Shown: positions 15,876 to 23,748 of the stretch, one piece after another
Numbering within the stretch: the stretch's first letter is position 1
Layout: each line of letters begins with the position of its first letter
NCBI GenBank assembly: GCA_023432855.1
Contig: JAEZEZ010000047.1
Span: 1-34,785, forward strand
Origin: Pseudomonadota bacterium
Lineage (GTDB): Bacteria > Pseudomonadota > Alphaproteobacteria > Caulobacterales > Caulobacteraceae
Direction of reading: 5' to 3'
Length of the DNA: 34,785 nt
The notes under the pieces: model-generated
Told to the model about the DNA's origin: nothing
What the model saw: the letters and a program-made list of their open reading frames with translations, nothing else
Database searches by the model: none
Made by a program: the position numbers and the translations under genes

Positions 15876-17023
15876 GCGGCGAGACCCTGAGGGCGCGCCT
15901 GCTCGCGGCCCTGGACCCGCTCGACAGCTTCAACCCGGCGGCGCGGGCGGCCCATTCCGACTTCGACCTCAATCCGGATTTCCGGCCGGCCGAACGCCCG
16001 GTCCTGCGCGACGCGGCGGTGCTGATCCCGATCGTGCAGCGGCCGGAAGGGGCGACCGTGCTGCTCACCCGCCGCTCGGACAACATGCGCAGCCATACCG
16101 GCCAGGTCGCCTTTCCCGGCGGCCGCTTCGATCCGGGCGAGGGACCCGTCGAGGCGGCGCTGCGCGAGGCCTGGGAGGAAGTCGGCCTGGAGTCGGGGTT
16201 CATCGAACCCCTGGGCCTGTCGCACCGCTACGAGACGGTGACCGGCTTCATCGTCACGCCGGTGGTGGCGCTGGTGCGGCCGGGCTTCACCCTGACGCTG
16301 AACCCGGACGAGGTGGCCGAGGCGTTCGAAACGCCTTTCGACTGGCTGATGGACGAGGCGAACCACGTCCGCGCCCACTACGACCTCAACGGCCGCCGGC
16401 GCTTCTACTACCAGATGCCGTGGGAGGGTCGGAACATCTGGGGCGCAACCGCCGGCATGATCCGCGCCCTGCGCGCGCGGCTTGCCGGCGAGGAGGGCGA
16501 CACCTCCGGCCGGGCCGAAGCGCGCGACGAGGGCGTGGCGGAGGCCTTGCGGCCGACCTTCAGGCCATACCGGCCCGAGGACGCCCCGGTCCTGGCCGAT
16601 GTCTATGTCCGCTCGGTGCGGGGCATCGGCGCCCGGGACTATACGCCCGAGCAGGTGGAGGCCTGGGCCGGGCTGGGACCGTCGCCCAGGCGGCTCGACG
16701 CCCTCATGCGCGACGGCCGCACCCGCCTGGTGGCCGCCGATGGCGACGACCGGCCGGTCGCCTTCGCGGACCTGGAGCCCGACGGCCACATCCACTTCCT
16801 CTACTGCGCCCCGGAAGCGGCCGGGGTCGGGGTCGCGTCCGAGCTCTACGAGCGGCTGGAGGCGATCGCCCACGGCCAGGCCATCCCTCGCCTCTACGCC
16901 GAGGCCAGCGAGGCCGCCCGCCGATTCTTCCTCGGCCAGGGCTTCACCGTCGTGCGCCGGCGCGACTTCGACGTCGGCGGCGTGCCCATCCACAACTACG
17001 CCGTGGAGAAGGTGCTGGGGTGA
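15872..17023 (+). CDS. NUDIX CoA pyrophosphatase fused to a GNAT acetyltransferase
   Basis: A 383-residue two-domain protein. Residues about 45-205 are a NudL-type CoA diphosphatase: LLTRRSDNMRSHTGQVAFPGG (conserved positions read as LLTRR...R...G...FPGG) runs into a complete NUDIX box at 84-106 with REAWEEVG. After a charged linker (about 205-228) comes a GNAT domain (229-383): TFRPYRPEDAPVLADVY, IHFLYCAPEAAGVGVASEL and RFFLGQGFTVVRRR. The usual Gln/Arg before the acetyl-CoA loop is Glu (EAAGVG). A normal NudL-type enzyme is only about 190-220 residues. No stop or ribosome-binding site separates the domains. It is coupled to the DUF1285 gene upstream. Confidence 0.9.
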   Translation: MSGETLRARLLAALDPLDSFNPAARAAHSDFDLNPDFRPAERPVLRDAAVLIPIVQRPEGATVLLTRRSDNMRSHTGQVAFPGGRFDPGEGPVEAALREAWEEVGLESGFIEPLGLSHRYETVTGFIVTPVVALVRPGFTLTLNPDEVAEAFETPFDWLMDEANHVRAHYDLNGRRRFYYQMPWEGRNIWGATAGMIRALRARLAGEEGDTSGRAEARDEGVAEALRPTFRPYRPEDAPVLADVYVRSVRGIGARDYTPEQVEAWAGLGPSPRRLDALMRDGRTRLVAADGDDRPVAFADLEPDGHIHFLYCAPEAAGVGVASELYERLEAIAHGQAIPRLYAEASEAARRFFLGQGFTVVRRRDFDVGGVPIHNYAVEKVLG

Positions 17024-17067
17024 AGCGGCTCTCCTTCTGGAGAGAGGCGGGACCCATCCCCTGACCC

Positions 17068-17208
17068 CCGTCATTCCAGAAGCTGCAGAGCAGCTATCCG
17101 AACTCGGCAGCTCCGACCTCGACGCTGCGCATGGACGCCGGCGACCAGCGGCGCGTTTGCTGGGTTCCGGCTCTCCGTCCGCTGCGCGGACTGCGGCCGG
17201 AATGACGG
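17068..17208. repeat. Palindrome-bounded intergenic element
   Basis: A 141-bp segment between the NUDIX-GNAT and cca genes bounded by perfect 10-bp inverted repeats, CCGTCATTCC (17068-17077) and GGAATGACGG (17199-17208). Inside are two smaller perfect hairpins: AGCTGC-AGA-GCAGCT (17081-17095) and GTCCGC-TGC-GCGGAC (17177-17191). No coding frame spans it. Similar GTCATTCC-ended elements occur dispersed in alphaproteobacterial genomes, from memory; a miniature mobile or REP-like repeat is likely. Confidence 0.6.
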
Positions 17209-17251
17209 CAGTACGTGATCCTGACTTCGAAGCGATCTACAACCCGACCCC

Positions 17252-18463
17252 ATGACCACCCTTCCCCCCCAGCCCTGGATGACATCACCCGCCACCCTCG
17301 CCGTCATGGACGCGCTCGAGGCCGAGGGCGGGGCGGGGTGCGCGCGCTATGTCGGGGGCTGCGTTCGCAACACCCTGATGGGAGTCGAGGTCGAGGACGT
17401 GGACATCGCCACCGTGCTGACGCCCGACCGCGTCACCGCGGCGATCGAGGCGGCGGGCCTGCGGGCGGTCCCCACCGGCGTCGAGCACGGCACGGTCACC
17501 GCCATCTCCGGCCGTCGGCCCTTCGAGATCACCACCCTGCGCCGGGACGTGGAGACCGATGGCCGACGCGCCGTGATCGCCTTCACCACCGACTGGCGCG
17601 AGGATGCCGAGCGGCGGGACTTCCGGCTGAACGCGCTTTACGCCGACCGGGACGGGACGGTGCACGACGTCGTGGGCGGCGGGATCGACGATGCGGAGTT
17701 CGGCCGCATCGTCTTCGTCGGCGACCCGGAACAGCGCATCCGCGAGGATTACCTGCGCATCCTGCGCTTCTTCCGCTTCTTCGCCTGGTACGGCCGGGGC
17801 GACGCCGACGCCGCGGGGCTGGAGGCCTGCGCCCGGCTGAAGGACGGCATGGACCGGCTGTCGGCCGAGCGCATCTCCAAGGAGCTGCTCAAGCTGATGG
17901 CGGCGAAGAATCCCCGGGCGGCCGTGCGGCTGATGGCCGAGGCCGGGGTGCTGGCCCGGGTGCTGCCCGGCAAGCTGGACATGACCCGCTTCGAACAGAT
18001 GGTCGAGATCGACGCCGACCCCATCCTGCGCCTTTCGGCCCTGCTGCCGGACGATCCGGAAGCCGTCGCGCGCACGGCCGAGGCCCTGCGTCTGTCGAAC
18101 GCCCAGCGCGACCGGCTCGTCGCGGCCGCCGCGCCCGAGCCGCGCATCGAACTGCCGATGGAGCCGAGGCTCGCCCGCGCCGCCATCTACCGCGTGGGCT
18201 CCCCGGCCTTCGACGACCGCGTACGACGCGCCTGGGCCGAACAGCCGGACCACTCCGAAGCCGCCCGCGCCCTGCTGGCCCTCGCCGGCTCCTGGGAGGT
18301 CCCGCGCTTCCCCCTCGGCGGCGCCGAGGCCATGGCCGCGGGGCTGCAGGGCCCGGCCGTGGGCCGAACGCTCAGGGCCGTGGAGGACTGGTGGGTGGCC
18401 GAGGATTTCCCCGCCGGCGGCGCGCTTGAGCGGCTGCACGAGATGGCCGCGCAGGAGGGGTGA
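17252..18463 (+). CDS. cca: CCA tRNA nucleotidyltransferase
   Basis: Adds or repairs the 3' CCA end of tRNA. The 403-residue class II nucleotidyltransferase has the G-rich loop YVGGCVRNTLMG, the metal site VEDVDIAT, the conserved TDWREDAERRDFRLNALY segment, and the RIREDYLRILRFFRFFAWYG helix. In the first motif the common GGxxRD reads RN, a small deviation. It lies downstream of the DUF1285 and NUDIX-GNAT genes, separated by the 141-bp palindromic element, and is followed four bases after its stop by a long hairpin repeat. Confidence 0.95.
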   Translation: MTTLPPQPWMTSPATLAVMDALEAEGGAGCARYVGGCVRNTLMGVEVEDVDIATVLTPDRVTAAIEAAGLRAVPTGVEHGTVTAISGRRPFEITTLRRDVETDGRRAVIAFTTDWREDAERRDFRLNALYADRDGTVHDVVGGGIDDAEFGRIVFVGDPEQRIREDYLRILRFFRFFAWYGRGDADAAGLEACARLKDGMDRLSAERISKELLKLMAAKNPRAAVRLMAEAGVLARVLPGKLDMTRFEQMVEIDADPILRLSALLPDDPEAVARTAEALRLSNAQRDRLVAAAAPEPRIELPMEPRLARAAIYRVGSPAFDDRVRRAWAEQPDHSEAARALLALAGSWEVPRFPLGGAEAMAAGLQGPAVGRTLRAVEDWWVAEDFPAGGALERLHEMAAQEG

Positions 18464-18466
18464 AAT

Positions 18467-18554
18467 CCTCGTCCTTCGACAGGCTCGGGATGAGGATTTC
18501 AGTTCGGCGGCTCCGTCTCATCCGGCCTCATCCTGAGCTTGTCGAAGGACGAGG
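18467..18554. repeat. Long inverted repeat (29-bp arms)
   Basis: Arms at 18467-18495 and 18526-18554 are complementary at 27 of 29 positions, and the two differences become G-U pairs when read as plus-strand RNA, so the transcript would fold into an uninterrupted 29-bp stem with a 30-base loop. It lies directly behind cca and before the amidotransferase gene. The arm core GCTTGTCGAAGGACGAGG is a sequence I recall as a dispersed intergenic repeat in Caulobacterales and sphingomonads. It may also act as transcript stabiliser or terminator. Confidence 0.7.
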
Positions 18555-18572
18555 CCGCACCACATCCGGTTG

Positions 18573-19271
18573 ATGAAAGAACCGCCCTTGAACCTCGCCA
18601 TACTCGAAACCGGCGCGCCGCCCGCGCCGCTCAAGGAGCGCTTCGGCGCCTATCCCGACATGTTCGAGCGGCTGCTCGGCGGGCCCTTCGACCGCTTCGA
18701 CGTGCAGGCGCTGCAGCTTCCCGAGCGGCCCGAGGCCTACGACGCCTACCTCGTCACCGGTTCGGCCGCGGGCGTCTACGACCCGCTGCCCTGGATCGAG
18801 CCGCTGAAGGACTTCCTGCGCGCCTCGGCCGGGAAGGCGAAGCTGGTCGGCGTCTGCTTCGGCCACCAGGTCATGGCCGAGGCCTTCGGCGGGCGGGTGA
18901 TCAAGTCGCCTGGCGGCTGGGGCATCGGGCTGCATCGCTATGACGTAGTCAATCGCGAACCCTGGATGGACGGCGCAGGCGCCATCTCTGCGCCGGCCTC
19001 CCACCAGGATCAGGTGGTCGAGCAGCCGCCCTCGACACGCGTATTGCTGGCCAGCGGGTTCACGCCCTACGCCGGCCTAGCCTGGGACGACCAGCCGGCC
19101 ATCAGCTTCCAGTTCCACCCCGAGTTCGAACCCGACTACGCCGCCGCCCTCATCGAAGCCCGCCCCGAGCGCTACGATCCGGACTTCGCCACCGCGGCCG
19201 TGGACAGCCTGAAATCCCCCAACGACCGCGAGCGGGTGGGGCGGTGGATCCGGCGGTTCCTGGAGGAATAA
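18573..19271 (+). CDS. Class I glutamine amidotransferase
   Basis: A 232-residue stand-alone GATase1 domain. The nucleophile is Cys95 in GVCFGHQ; His182 and Glu184 in FHPEF complete the triad, and SHQDQV is the conserved segment before it. It resembles the guaA-domain-like proteins that remove gamma-glutamyl groups or release ammonia for an unknown partner. It starts at ATG 18573 (TTG 18570 is just upstream). It sits alone between two palindromic repeats, and no synthetase partner is adjacent. Confidence 0.9.
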   Translation: MKEPPLNLAILETGAPPAPLKERFGAYPDMFERLLGGPFDRFDVQALQLPERPEAYDAYLVTGSAAGVYDPLPWIEPLKDFLRASAGKAKLVGVCFGHQVMAEAFGGRVIKSPGGWGIGLHRYDVVNREPWMDGAGAISAPASHQDQVVEQPPSTRVLLASGFTPYAGLAWDDQPAISFQFHPEFEPDYAAALIEARPERYDPDFATAAVDSLKSPNDRERVGRWIRRFLEE

Positions 19272-19272
19272 T

Positions 19273-19465
19273 CCTTCTCCCGGCGGGAGAAGGGAGGCTC
19301 ACGCACCGGAGGCGCGCAGCGCCGGAGGTTCTTGCGTGAGGGATGAGGGATTATGCCTTGTCCTGTAGGTCGCCTGACCCCTCACCCTCCACGTGGACCT
19401 GCGCCTCCCCGCGTCCGCGGGGATGCTCCGGTACGTGGAGCCGGCCCTCTCCCGGCGGGAGAGGG
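19273..19465. repeat. Composite palindromic intergenic element
   Basis: A cluster of nested palindromes fills the gap between the amidotransferase and hemF genes. CCTTCTCCC-GGC-GGGAGAAGG (19273-19293) and CCCTCTCCC-GGC-GGGAGAGGG (19445-19465) share the core CTCCCGGCGGGAG at the two ends. Between them are the inverted pairs CTCACGCA/TGCGTGAG (19298-19305, 19333-19340) and CTCCACGT/ACGTGGAG (19387-19394, 19433-19440), the latter enclosing CCCCGCG-TC-CGCGGGG (19407-19422). No gene is seen in it. It looks like two units of a dispersed repeat. Confidence 0.65.
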
Positions 19466-19469
19466 GTGA

Positions 19470-20342
19470 TCATGGCCACTTCACCTCGGGCGGCATGGAG
19501 CTGAGGATGGACTCCACGTTGCCGCCGGTCTTCAGCCCGAACAGGGTGCCGCGGTCGTAGAGCAGGTTGAATTCGACGTAGCGGCCCCGGCGCACCAGCT
19601 GCTCCTCGCGCTCCTCCGGCGTCCAGGCCTCGCCCATGCGCCCGCGCGCGATCGCCGGATAGACCTCGAGGAAGGCCAGGCCGACGTCCTTCGTGAAGGC
19701 GAAGTCGCGGTCCCATTCGCCGCTGTCGTGGTGATCGTAGAAGATGCCGCCGATGCCCCGCGGCTCGTTCCGGTGCGGCAGGAAGAAGTACTCGTCGCAC
19801 CAGGCCTTGTAGCGGGCATGCCATTCCGGATCGTGGGCGTCGCAGGCGGCCTTCATCGCCGCGTGGAAGGCCCTGGCGTCCGGCGCGTCCTGGCTTCGCT
19901 GGACGTCCAGCACCGGGGTGAGGTCGGCGCCGCCGCCGAACCAGCCCTGGGTGGTCACGATGTGGCGGGTGTTCATGTGCACGGCCGGGACCCGAGGGTT
20001 CCTCGGGTGGGCGATCAGGCTGATCCCCGCGGCGAAGAAGCGCGGGTCCTCGGCGGCGCCGGGGATGGTCCTCGCGAATTCGGGCGAAAAGGTCCCGTGC
20101 ACGGTCGAGATGTGGACCCCGGCCTTCTCGAAGAAGCGGCCGCGCAGCATGCCCATGACGCCGCCGCCGCCCTCGGCCCGCTGCCACGGCGTGAACTCGA
20201 AGCGGCCGGGACCGGAGCCATAGAGGCTCTCGGGCGCCTCGTCCTCGAGCCGTTCGAACTCGGCGCAGATGCGGTCGCGCAGGGTCCGGAACCAGTCGGT
20301 CGCGGCCTGCTTGCGGTCGTCCAGGGGCTGGGGGTCGCTCAT
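19470..20342 (-). CDS. hemF: Aerobic coproporphyrinogen III oxidase
   Basis: Oxygen-dependent enzyme of haem synthesis that decarboxylates coproporphyrinogen III to protoporphyrinogen IX. The 290-residue product matches HemF throughout: FEFTPWQRAEGGGGVMG, HMNTRHIVTTQGWFGGGADLTP, GIGGIFYDHHDSGEWD, and the C-terminal GRYVEFNLLYDRGTLFGLKTGGN with ESILSSMPP. It begins at ATG 20342, nine bases after trmL ends, so the two are probably one transcript. Haem supply fits the nearby cytochrome bc1 genes, which are transcribed the other way. Confidence 0.97.
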   Translation of the reverse strand: MSDPQPLDDRKQAATDWFRTLRDRICAEFERLEDEAPESLYGSGPGRFEFTPWQRAEGGGGVMGMLRGRFFEKAGVHISTVHGTFSPEFARTIPGAAEDPRFFAAGISLIAHPRNPRVPAVHMNTRHIVTTQGWFGGGADLTPVLDVQRSQDAPDARAFHAAMKAACDAHDPEWHARYKAWCDEYFFLPHRNEPRGIGGIFYDHHDSGEWDRDFAFTKDVGLAFLEVYPAIARGRMGEAWTPEEREEQLVRRGRYVEFNLLYDRGTLFGLKTGGNVESILSSMPPEVKWP

Positions 20343-20351
20343 GGGCGGTGG

Positions 20352-20837
20352 TTAGGCCGGGCCGGGCGAAAACGCCAGCGGCGCGGGTTCGGGAAGCTGG
20401 CCGGTCTGGCGCAGCGCCTCGGCCAGGCCGATCGCCGCCGCCGTCACCAGGTTCAGCGAACGCGCGGGCGGGCGGATCGGAATCAGCAGCCGGGCGTCGG
20501 CGGCTGTGTGTACTTCCTCGGGGACGCCCGCGCTCTCACGGCCGAACAGCAGCACGTCGTCCGGGCGAAACGCGAAGCCGTGCAGGGGCTCGGCAGCGCG
20601 GGTGGTGAACAGGACCAGCCGCCTTCCCGAGGCGAACGCGAGAAAATCGTCCCAGCCGTCGTGGCGGCGAAGCTCGGCGCTCTCGCCGTAATCCATGGCC
20701 GCGCGCTTCAGCGAACGGTCGGAAAGCGGGAAACCGCAGGGCTCTATGACGTCCAGCGGCACGCCCATGCACGCCGCCAGCCTGATGGCGCCGCCAAGGT
20801 TTTGCGGAATGTCCGGTTGAAAAAGCGCGAGACGCAT
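20352..20837 (-). CDS. trmL: tRNA (cytidine(34)-2'-O)-methyltransferase
   Basis: SPOUT-class methyltransferase that modifies the wobble base of certain leucine tRNAs. The 161-residue length and the motifs MRLALFQPDIPQNLGGAIRLA at the N-terminus (start of the SPOUT knot), LLFGRESAGVPEEVH, and the C-terminal IPIRPPARSLNLVTAAAIG are those of TrmL. It starts at ATG 20837, is divergent from the bc1 operon (119 bases between starts) and lies nine bases upstream of the hemF stop-start junction on the same strand. Confidence 0.95.
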   Translation of the reverse strand: MRLALFQPDIPQNLGGAIRLAACMGVPLDVIEPCGFPLSDRSLKRAAMDYGESAELRRHDGWDDFLAFASGRRLVLFTTRAAEPLHGFAFRPDDVLLFGRESAGVPEEVHTAADARLLIPIRPPARSLNLVTAAAIGLAEALRQTGQLPEPAPLAFSPGPA

Positions 20838-20956
20838 TCTAACGGTCCTGCCGACGCGCGACCGGGGCCGAATCCCGGCCGCGGCGGGTGGGCGTCTCCC
20901 GCCATCTTGTTAGTGACTGGGCCCGACGCCGCCAAGGCCGACGGACCGACGAAAGG

Positions 20957-21508
20957 GTGAACGAAGTGACCGAGACGGTCGTGACCGCGCATCCGGAGGG
21001 GGAAGACCCCACCCGGCGCGATTTCATCCACATCGCGGCGGGGGCTGCGGCGGTGGGCGGTGCAGCGGCGGCGGCGTGGCCGCTGATCGACACCATGAAC
21101 CCGGCGGCCGATACCCTGGCCCTGGCCTCCATCGAGGTCGACCTGACCAAGGTCACCGAGGGCCAGCAGATCGTGGTCAAGTGGCGGGGCAAGCCCCTGT
21201 TCGTCCGCTACCGCACGCCCAAGGAGATCGAGGCGGCCAAGGCCGCGCCGCTCGGCGACCTTAAGGATCCCCAGGCGGACAGCGATCGCGTGAAGCCCGG
21301 CAAGGAGCAGTACCTGATCGTGGTCGGCTCCTGCACCCACCTGGGCTGCGTGCCGACCTTCGGCACCGGCCAGTACGGCGGCTGGTTCTGCCCCTGCCAC
21401 GGATCGGCGTACGACACATCGGGCCGCATCCGCGTCGGGCCGGCGCCTTCGAACCTGGAAGTGCCCGAGTACAGCTTCCTGTCGGACACCCGGGTGAAGG
21501 TGGGCTGA
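20957..21508 (+). CDS. petA: Ubiquinol-cytochrome c reductase Rieske iron-sulfur subunit
   Basis: Rieske subunit of complex III. The 2Fe-2S ligands are in CTHLGC (Cys126, His128, Cys131) and CPCHGS (Cys145, His147-148 region). The N-terminus carries a twin-arginine anchor, TRRDFIHIAAGA, which both exports and tethers the protein. The start is GTG 20957 or GTG 20966; both are weakly supported and the open frame extends further upstream without a signal. It leads the operon, with one base before petB. At 183 residues it has an insertion (about 85-115) rich in charged residues, normal for the alphaproteobacterial type. Confidence 0.97.
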   Translation: MNEVTETVVTAHPEGEDPTRRDFIHIAAGAAAVGGAAAAAWPLIDTMNPAADTLALASIEVDLTKVTEGQQIVVKWRGKPLFVRYRTPKEIEAAKAAPLGDLKDPQADSDRVKPGKEQYLIVVGSCTHLGCVPTFGTGQYGGWFCPCHGSAYDTSGRIRVGPAPSNLEVPEYSFLSDTRVKVG

Positions 21509-21509
21509 G

Positions 21510-22814
21510 ATGAGCGAACACGAATCCACCTACGTGCCGAAATCCGCTTTCGAGAAGTGGATGGACGCGCGCCTGCCGATCATCCGCATGGGCGCGGACT
21601 ACGCCGCCCTGCCGACGCCGCGCAATCTGAACTACTGGTGGACCTTCGGGGGCATCCTGGCCCTCATGCTGGTCATCCAGATCGCCACCGGCATCGTGCT
21701 GGCCATGCACTACGTGCCGCACATCGACCAGGCCTTCGCCTCGGTCGAGCGCATTATGCGCGACGTCAACTACGGCTGGCTGATCCGGTACGTGCACGCC
21801 AACGGCGCGTCGATGTTCTTCCTGGCCGTCTACATCCACATGCTGCGCGGCCTCTACTACGGCTCCTACAAGGCGCCGCGGGAGATGATCTGGATGCTCG
21901 GCGTCGTCATCTTCCTGCTGATGATGGCCACCGGCTTCCTGGGCTACACCCTGCCGTGGGGCCAGATGTCCTTCCACGGCGCGGTCGTGATCACCAACCT
22001 GCTGGGCGCGATCCCGGTGGTGGGCGAGGGCATCCTGACCTGGCTGCAGGGCGGCTTCGCGGTGGACCAGCCGACGCTGAACCGCTTCTTCTCGCTGCAC
22101 TACCTGCTGCCGTTCGTGATCTTCGGGGTGGTCGTGCTGCACCTGTGGGCGCTGCACACCGCCGGCCAGAACAACCCGGTCGGGATCATGATCCCCAAGG
22201 AGCGCCTGAAGCACGACACCGTGCCCTTCCATCCGTACTACACGGTGAAGGACGGCTTCGCGATCCTGCTGTTCCTGATGCTGTTTGCGGCCTTCGTGTT
22301 CTTCAACCCGAACTCGCTGGGCCACGCCGACAACTACATCCCGGCCAACCCGCTGGTGACGCCGGCGCACATCGTGCCCGAATGGTACTTCCTGCCCTTC
22401 TACGCGATGCTGCGCGCCATCCCCGACAAGTTCGGCGGCGTGGTGGTGATGTTCGCCTCGATCGGGATCCTGTTCCTGTTGCCGTGGCTGGACACCTCCA
22501 AGGTGCGCTCGCTGCGCTACCGTCCGGCCGCCCGCTGGTTCTTCATCATCTTCCTGGTGGTGGCCCTGGGCCTGGGCTGGTGTGGCGCCAAGCTGCCGGA
22601 CGAGATGGTCTTCTCGGTCGCCCAGAACGCCGAGGGCCAGCCGATCGGCCTGAACTACCTGTGGCTGACCCGCATCCTGACCGCCTACTACTTCCTCTAT
22701 TTCCTCGTCATCATGCCGTGGGTTGGCCTGCGGGAGACGCCGCTGCCCGTGCCGGAGACCATCGCCGCGCCCGTGCTCGACGTGGAAGACGAAGCCAAGG
22801 TTCCCGCGCAATGA
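21510..22814 (+). CDS. petB: Cytochrome b of the bc1 complex
   Basis: Membrane core of complex III, 434 residues, carrying both b haems and the quinone sites. Seen: the paired histidine helices (RYVHANGASMFF, YIHMLRGLYYG; SLHYLLPFVIFG, VVLHLWALH) and the Qo-site motif PEWY at residues 290-293. It is a full-length fused b subunit (N- and C-terminal halves in one chain), not the split b6/IV type. Its stop overlaps the petC start by four bases (ATGA), giving translational coupling. Confidence 0.97.
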   Translation: MSEHESTYVPKSAFEKWMDARLPIIRMGADYAALPTPRNLNYWWTFGGILALMLVIQIATGIVLAMHYVPHIDQAFASVERIMRDVNYGWLIRYVHANGASMFFLAVYIHMLRGLYYGSYKAPREMIWMLGVVIFLLMMATGFLGYTLPWGQMSFHGAVVITNLLGAIPVVGEGILTWLQGGFAVDQPTLNRFFSLHYLLPFVIFGVVVLHLWALHTAGQNNPVGIMIPKERLKHDTVPFHPYYTVKDGFAILLFLMLFAAFVFFNPNSLGHADNYIPANPLVTPAHIVPEWYFLPFYAMLRAIPDKFGGVVVMFASIGILFLLPWLDTSKVRSLRYRPAARWFFIIFLVVALGLGWCGAKLPDEMVFSVAQNAEGQPIGLNYLWLTRILTAYYFLYFLVIMPWVGLRETPLPVPETIAAPVLDVEDEAKVPAQ

Positions 22815-23665
22815 CGCCGACCAAGACACTCATCGCGGGCCTCGCGGCCGCCCTGTGCCTCACCGCTGCGCCCGCCATGGCGGCCGGCGGCGGGGCCAAG
22901 CCCAAGGACGTCGACTTCAGCTTCGAGGGTCCCTTCGGCAAGTTCGACCAGGGCCAGCTGCAGCGCGGCTTCAAGGTCTACCGTGAGGTCTGCGCCTCCT
23001 GCCACGGCATGGAGCTGCTGTCCTTCCGCGACCTCGGCCTGAAGAACGGTCCGTTCTACGACAAGCGCTGGGCCAAGAACCCCAACGACAACCCGTACGT
23101 GAAGGCGATCGCCGCCGAGTACGAGATCGCCGACATCGACAGCGAGTCGGGGGACGCGATCACCCGTCCGGGCACCTCGGCCGACCGCTTCCCGAACCCG
23201 TACCCCAACGCCGTGGCGGCCGCGGCCTCCAACGGCGGCGCGGCGCCGCCCGACCTGTCGGTCATGGCCAAGGCGCGCCAGGGCGGGCCGGACTACCTCT
23301 ACTCGCTGCTGGTCGGCTACGTCCGTCCGCCGGCGGGCCTGACGGTCGGCGCGGGCCAATACTACAACAAGTACTTCCCGGGCGACCTGTCCTCGGCCTG
23401 GTCGGGCGACAAGCACCACGTGCCCCAGGGCGGCTTCATCGCCATGCCGCCGCCCATCTCGGCCGATCAGGTCACCTACGACGACGGCACCCCGGCGACG
23501 GTCGACCAGATGGCGCAGGATGTCTCCGCCTTCATCGCCTGGGCCAGCGAGCCCAAGGCGACCGAGCGCAAGCAGACGGGCCTGGCGGTCATGATCTTCC
23601 TGGCCCTGTTCACCGTCCTGACCTGGTTCTCCTACAAGACGGTCTGGCGCGACGCGTCGCACTGA
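22811..23665 (+). CDS. petC: Cytochrome c1 of the bc1 complex
   Basis: Membrane-anchored c-type cytochrome, 284 residues. A signal peptide (to about APAMA) precedes the mature protein; haem c is bound by CASCH (Cys61, Cys64, His65) and the axial ligand is Met212 in IAMPPPI. One C-terminal transmembrane helix (about 257-276) anchors it. It is a separate protein, not fused to cytochrome b as in some relatives. It ends the petABC operon and is followed by a strong terminator. Confidence 0.97.
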   Translation: MTPTKTLIAGLAAALCLTAAPAMAAGGGAKPKDVDFSFEGPFGKFDQGQLQRGFKVYREVCASCHGMELLSFRDLGLKNGPFYDKRWAKNPNDNPYVKAIAAEYEIADIDSESGDAITRPGTSADRFPNPYPNAVAAAASNGGAAPPDLSVMAKARQGGPDYLYSLLVGYVRPPAGLTVGAGQYYNKYFPGDLSSAWSGDKHHVPQGGFIAMPPPISADQVTYDDGTPATVDQMAQDVSAFIAWASEPKATERKQTGLAVMIFLALFTVLTWFSYKTVWRDASH

Positions 23666-23712
23666 CGCGTTCATGAACCTCTCTTAATTGAGTCCGCGGC
23701 CAGCTTGGCCGT

Positions 23713-23745
23713 AAAACCCCCGGAAGCACGACTTCCGGGGGTTTT
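23713..23745 (+). terminator. Intrinsic terminator after petABC
   Basis: AAAACCCCCGGAAG (23713-23726) pairs perfectly with CTTCCGGGGGTTTT (23732-23745) around a 5-base loop, 14 bp in all, ending in a T-run (TTTTCTC). It lies 48 bases after the petC stop. Its far end is only four bases before the ATG of the CPBP protease gene. Confidence 0.9.
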
Positions 23746-23748
23746 CTC

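Noticed and set aside
21557..22810. Long 5' extension of the cytochrome c1 frame
   Set aside because: It is a shadow over petB; the signal peptide begins at ATG 22811.
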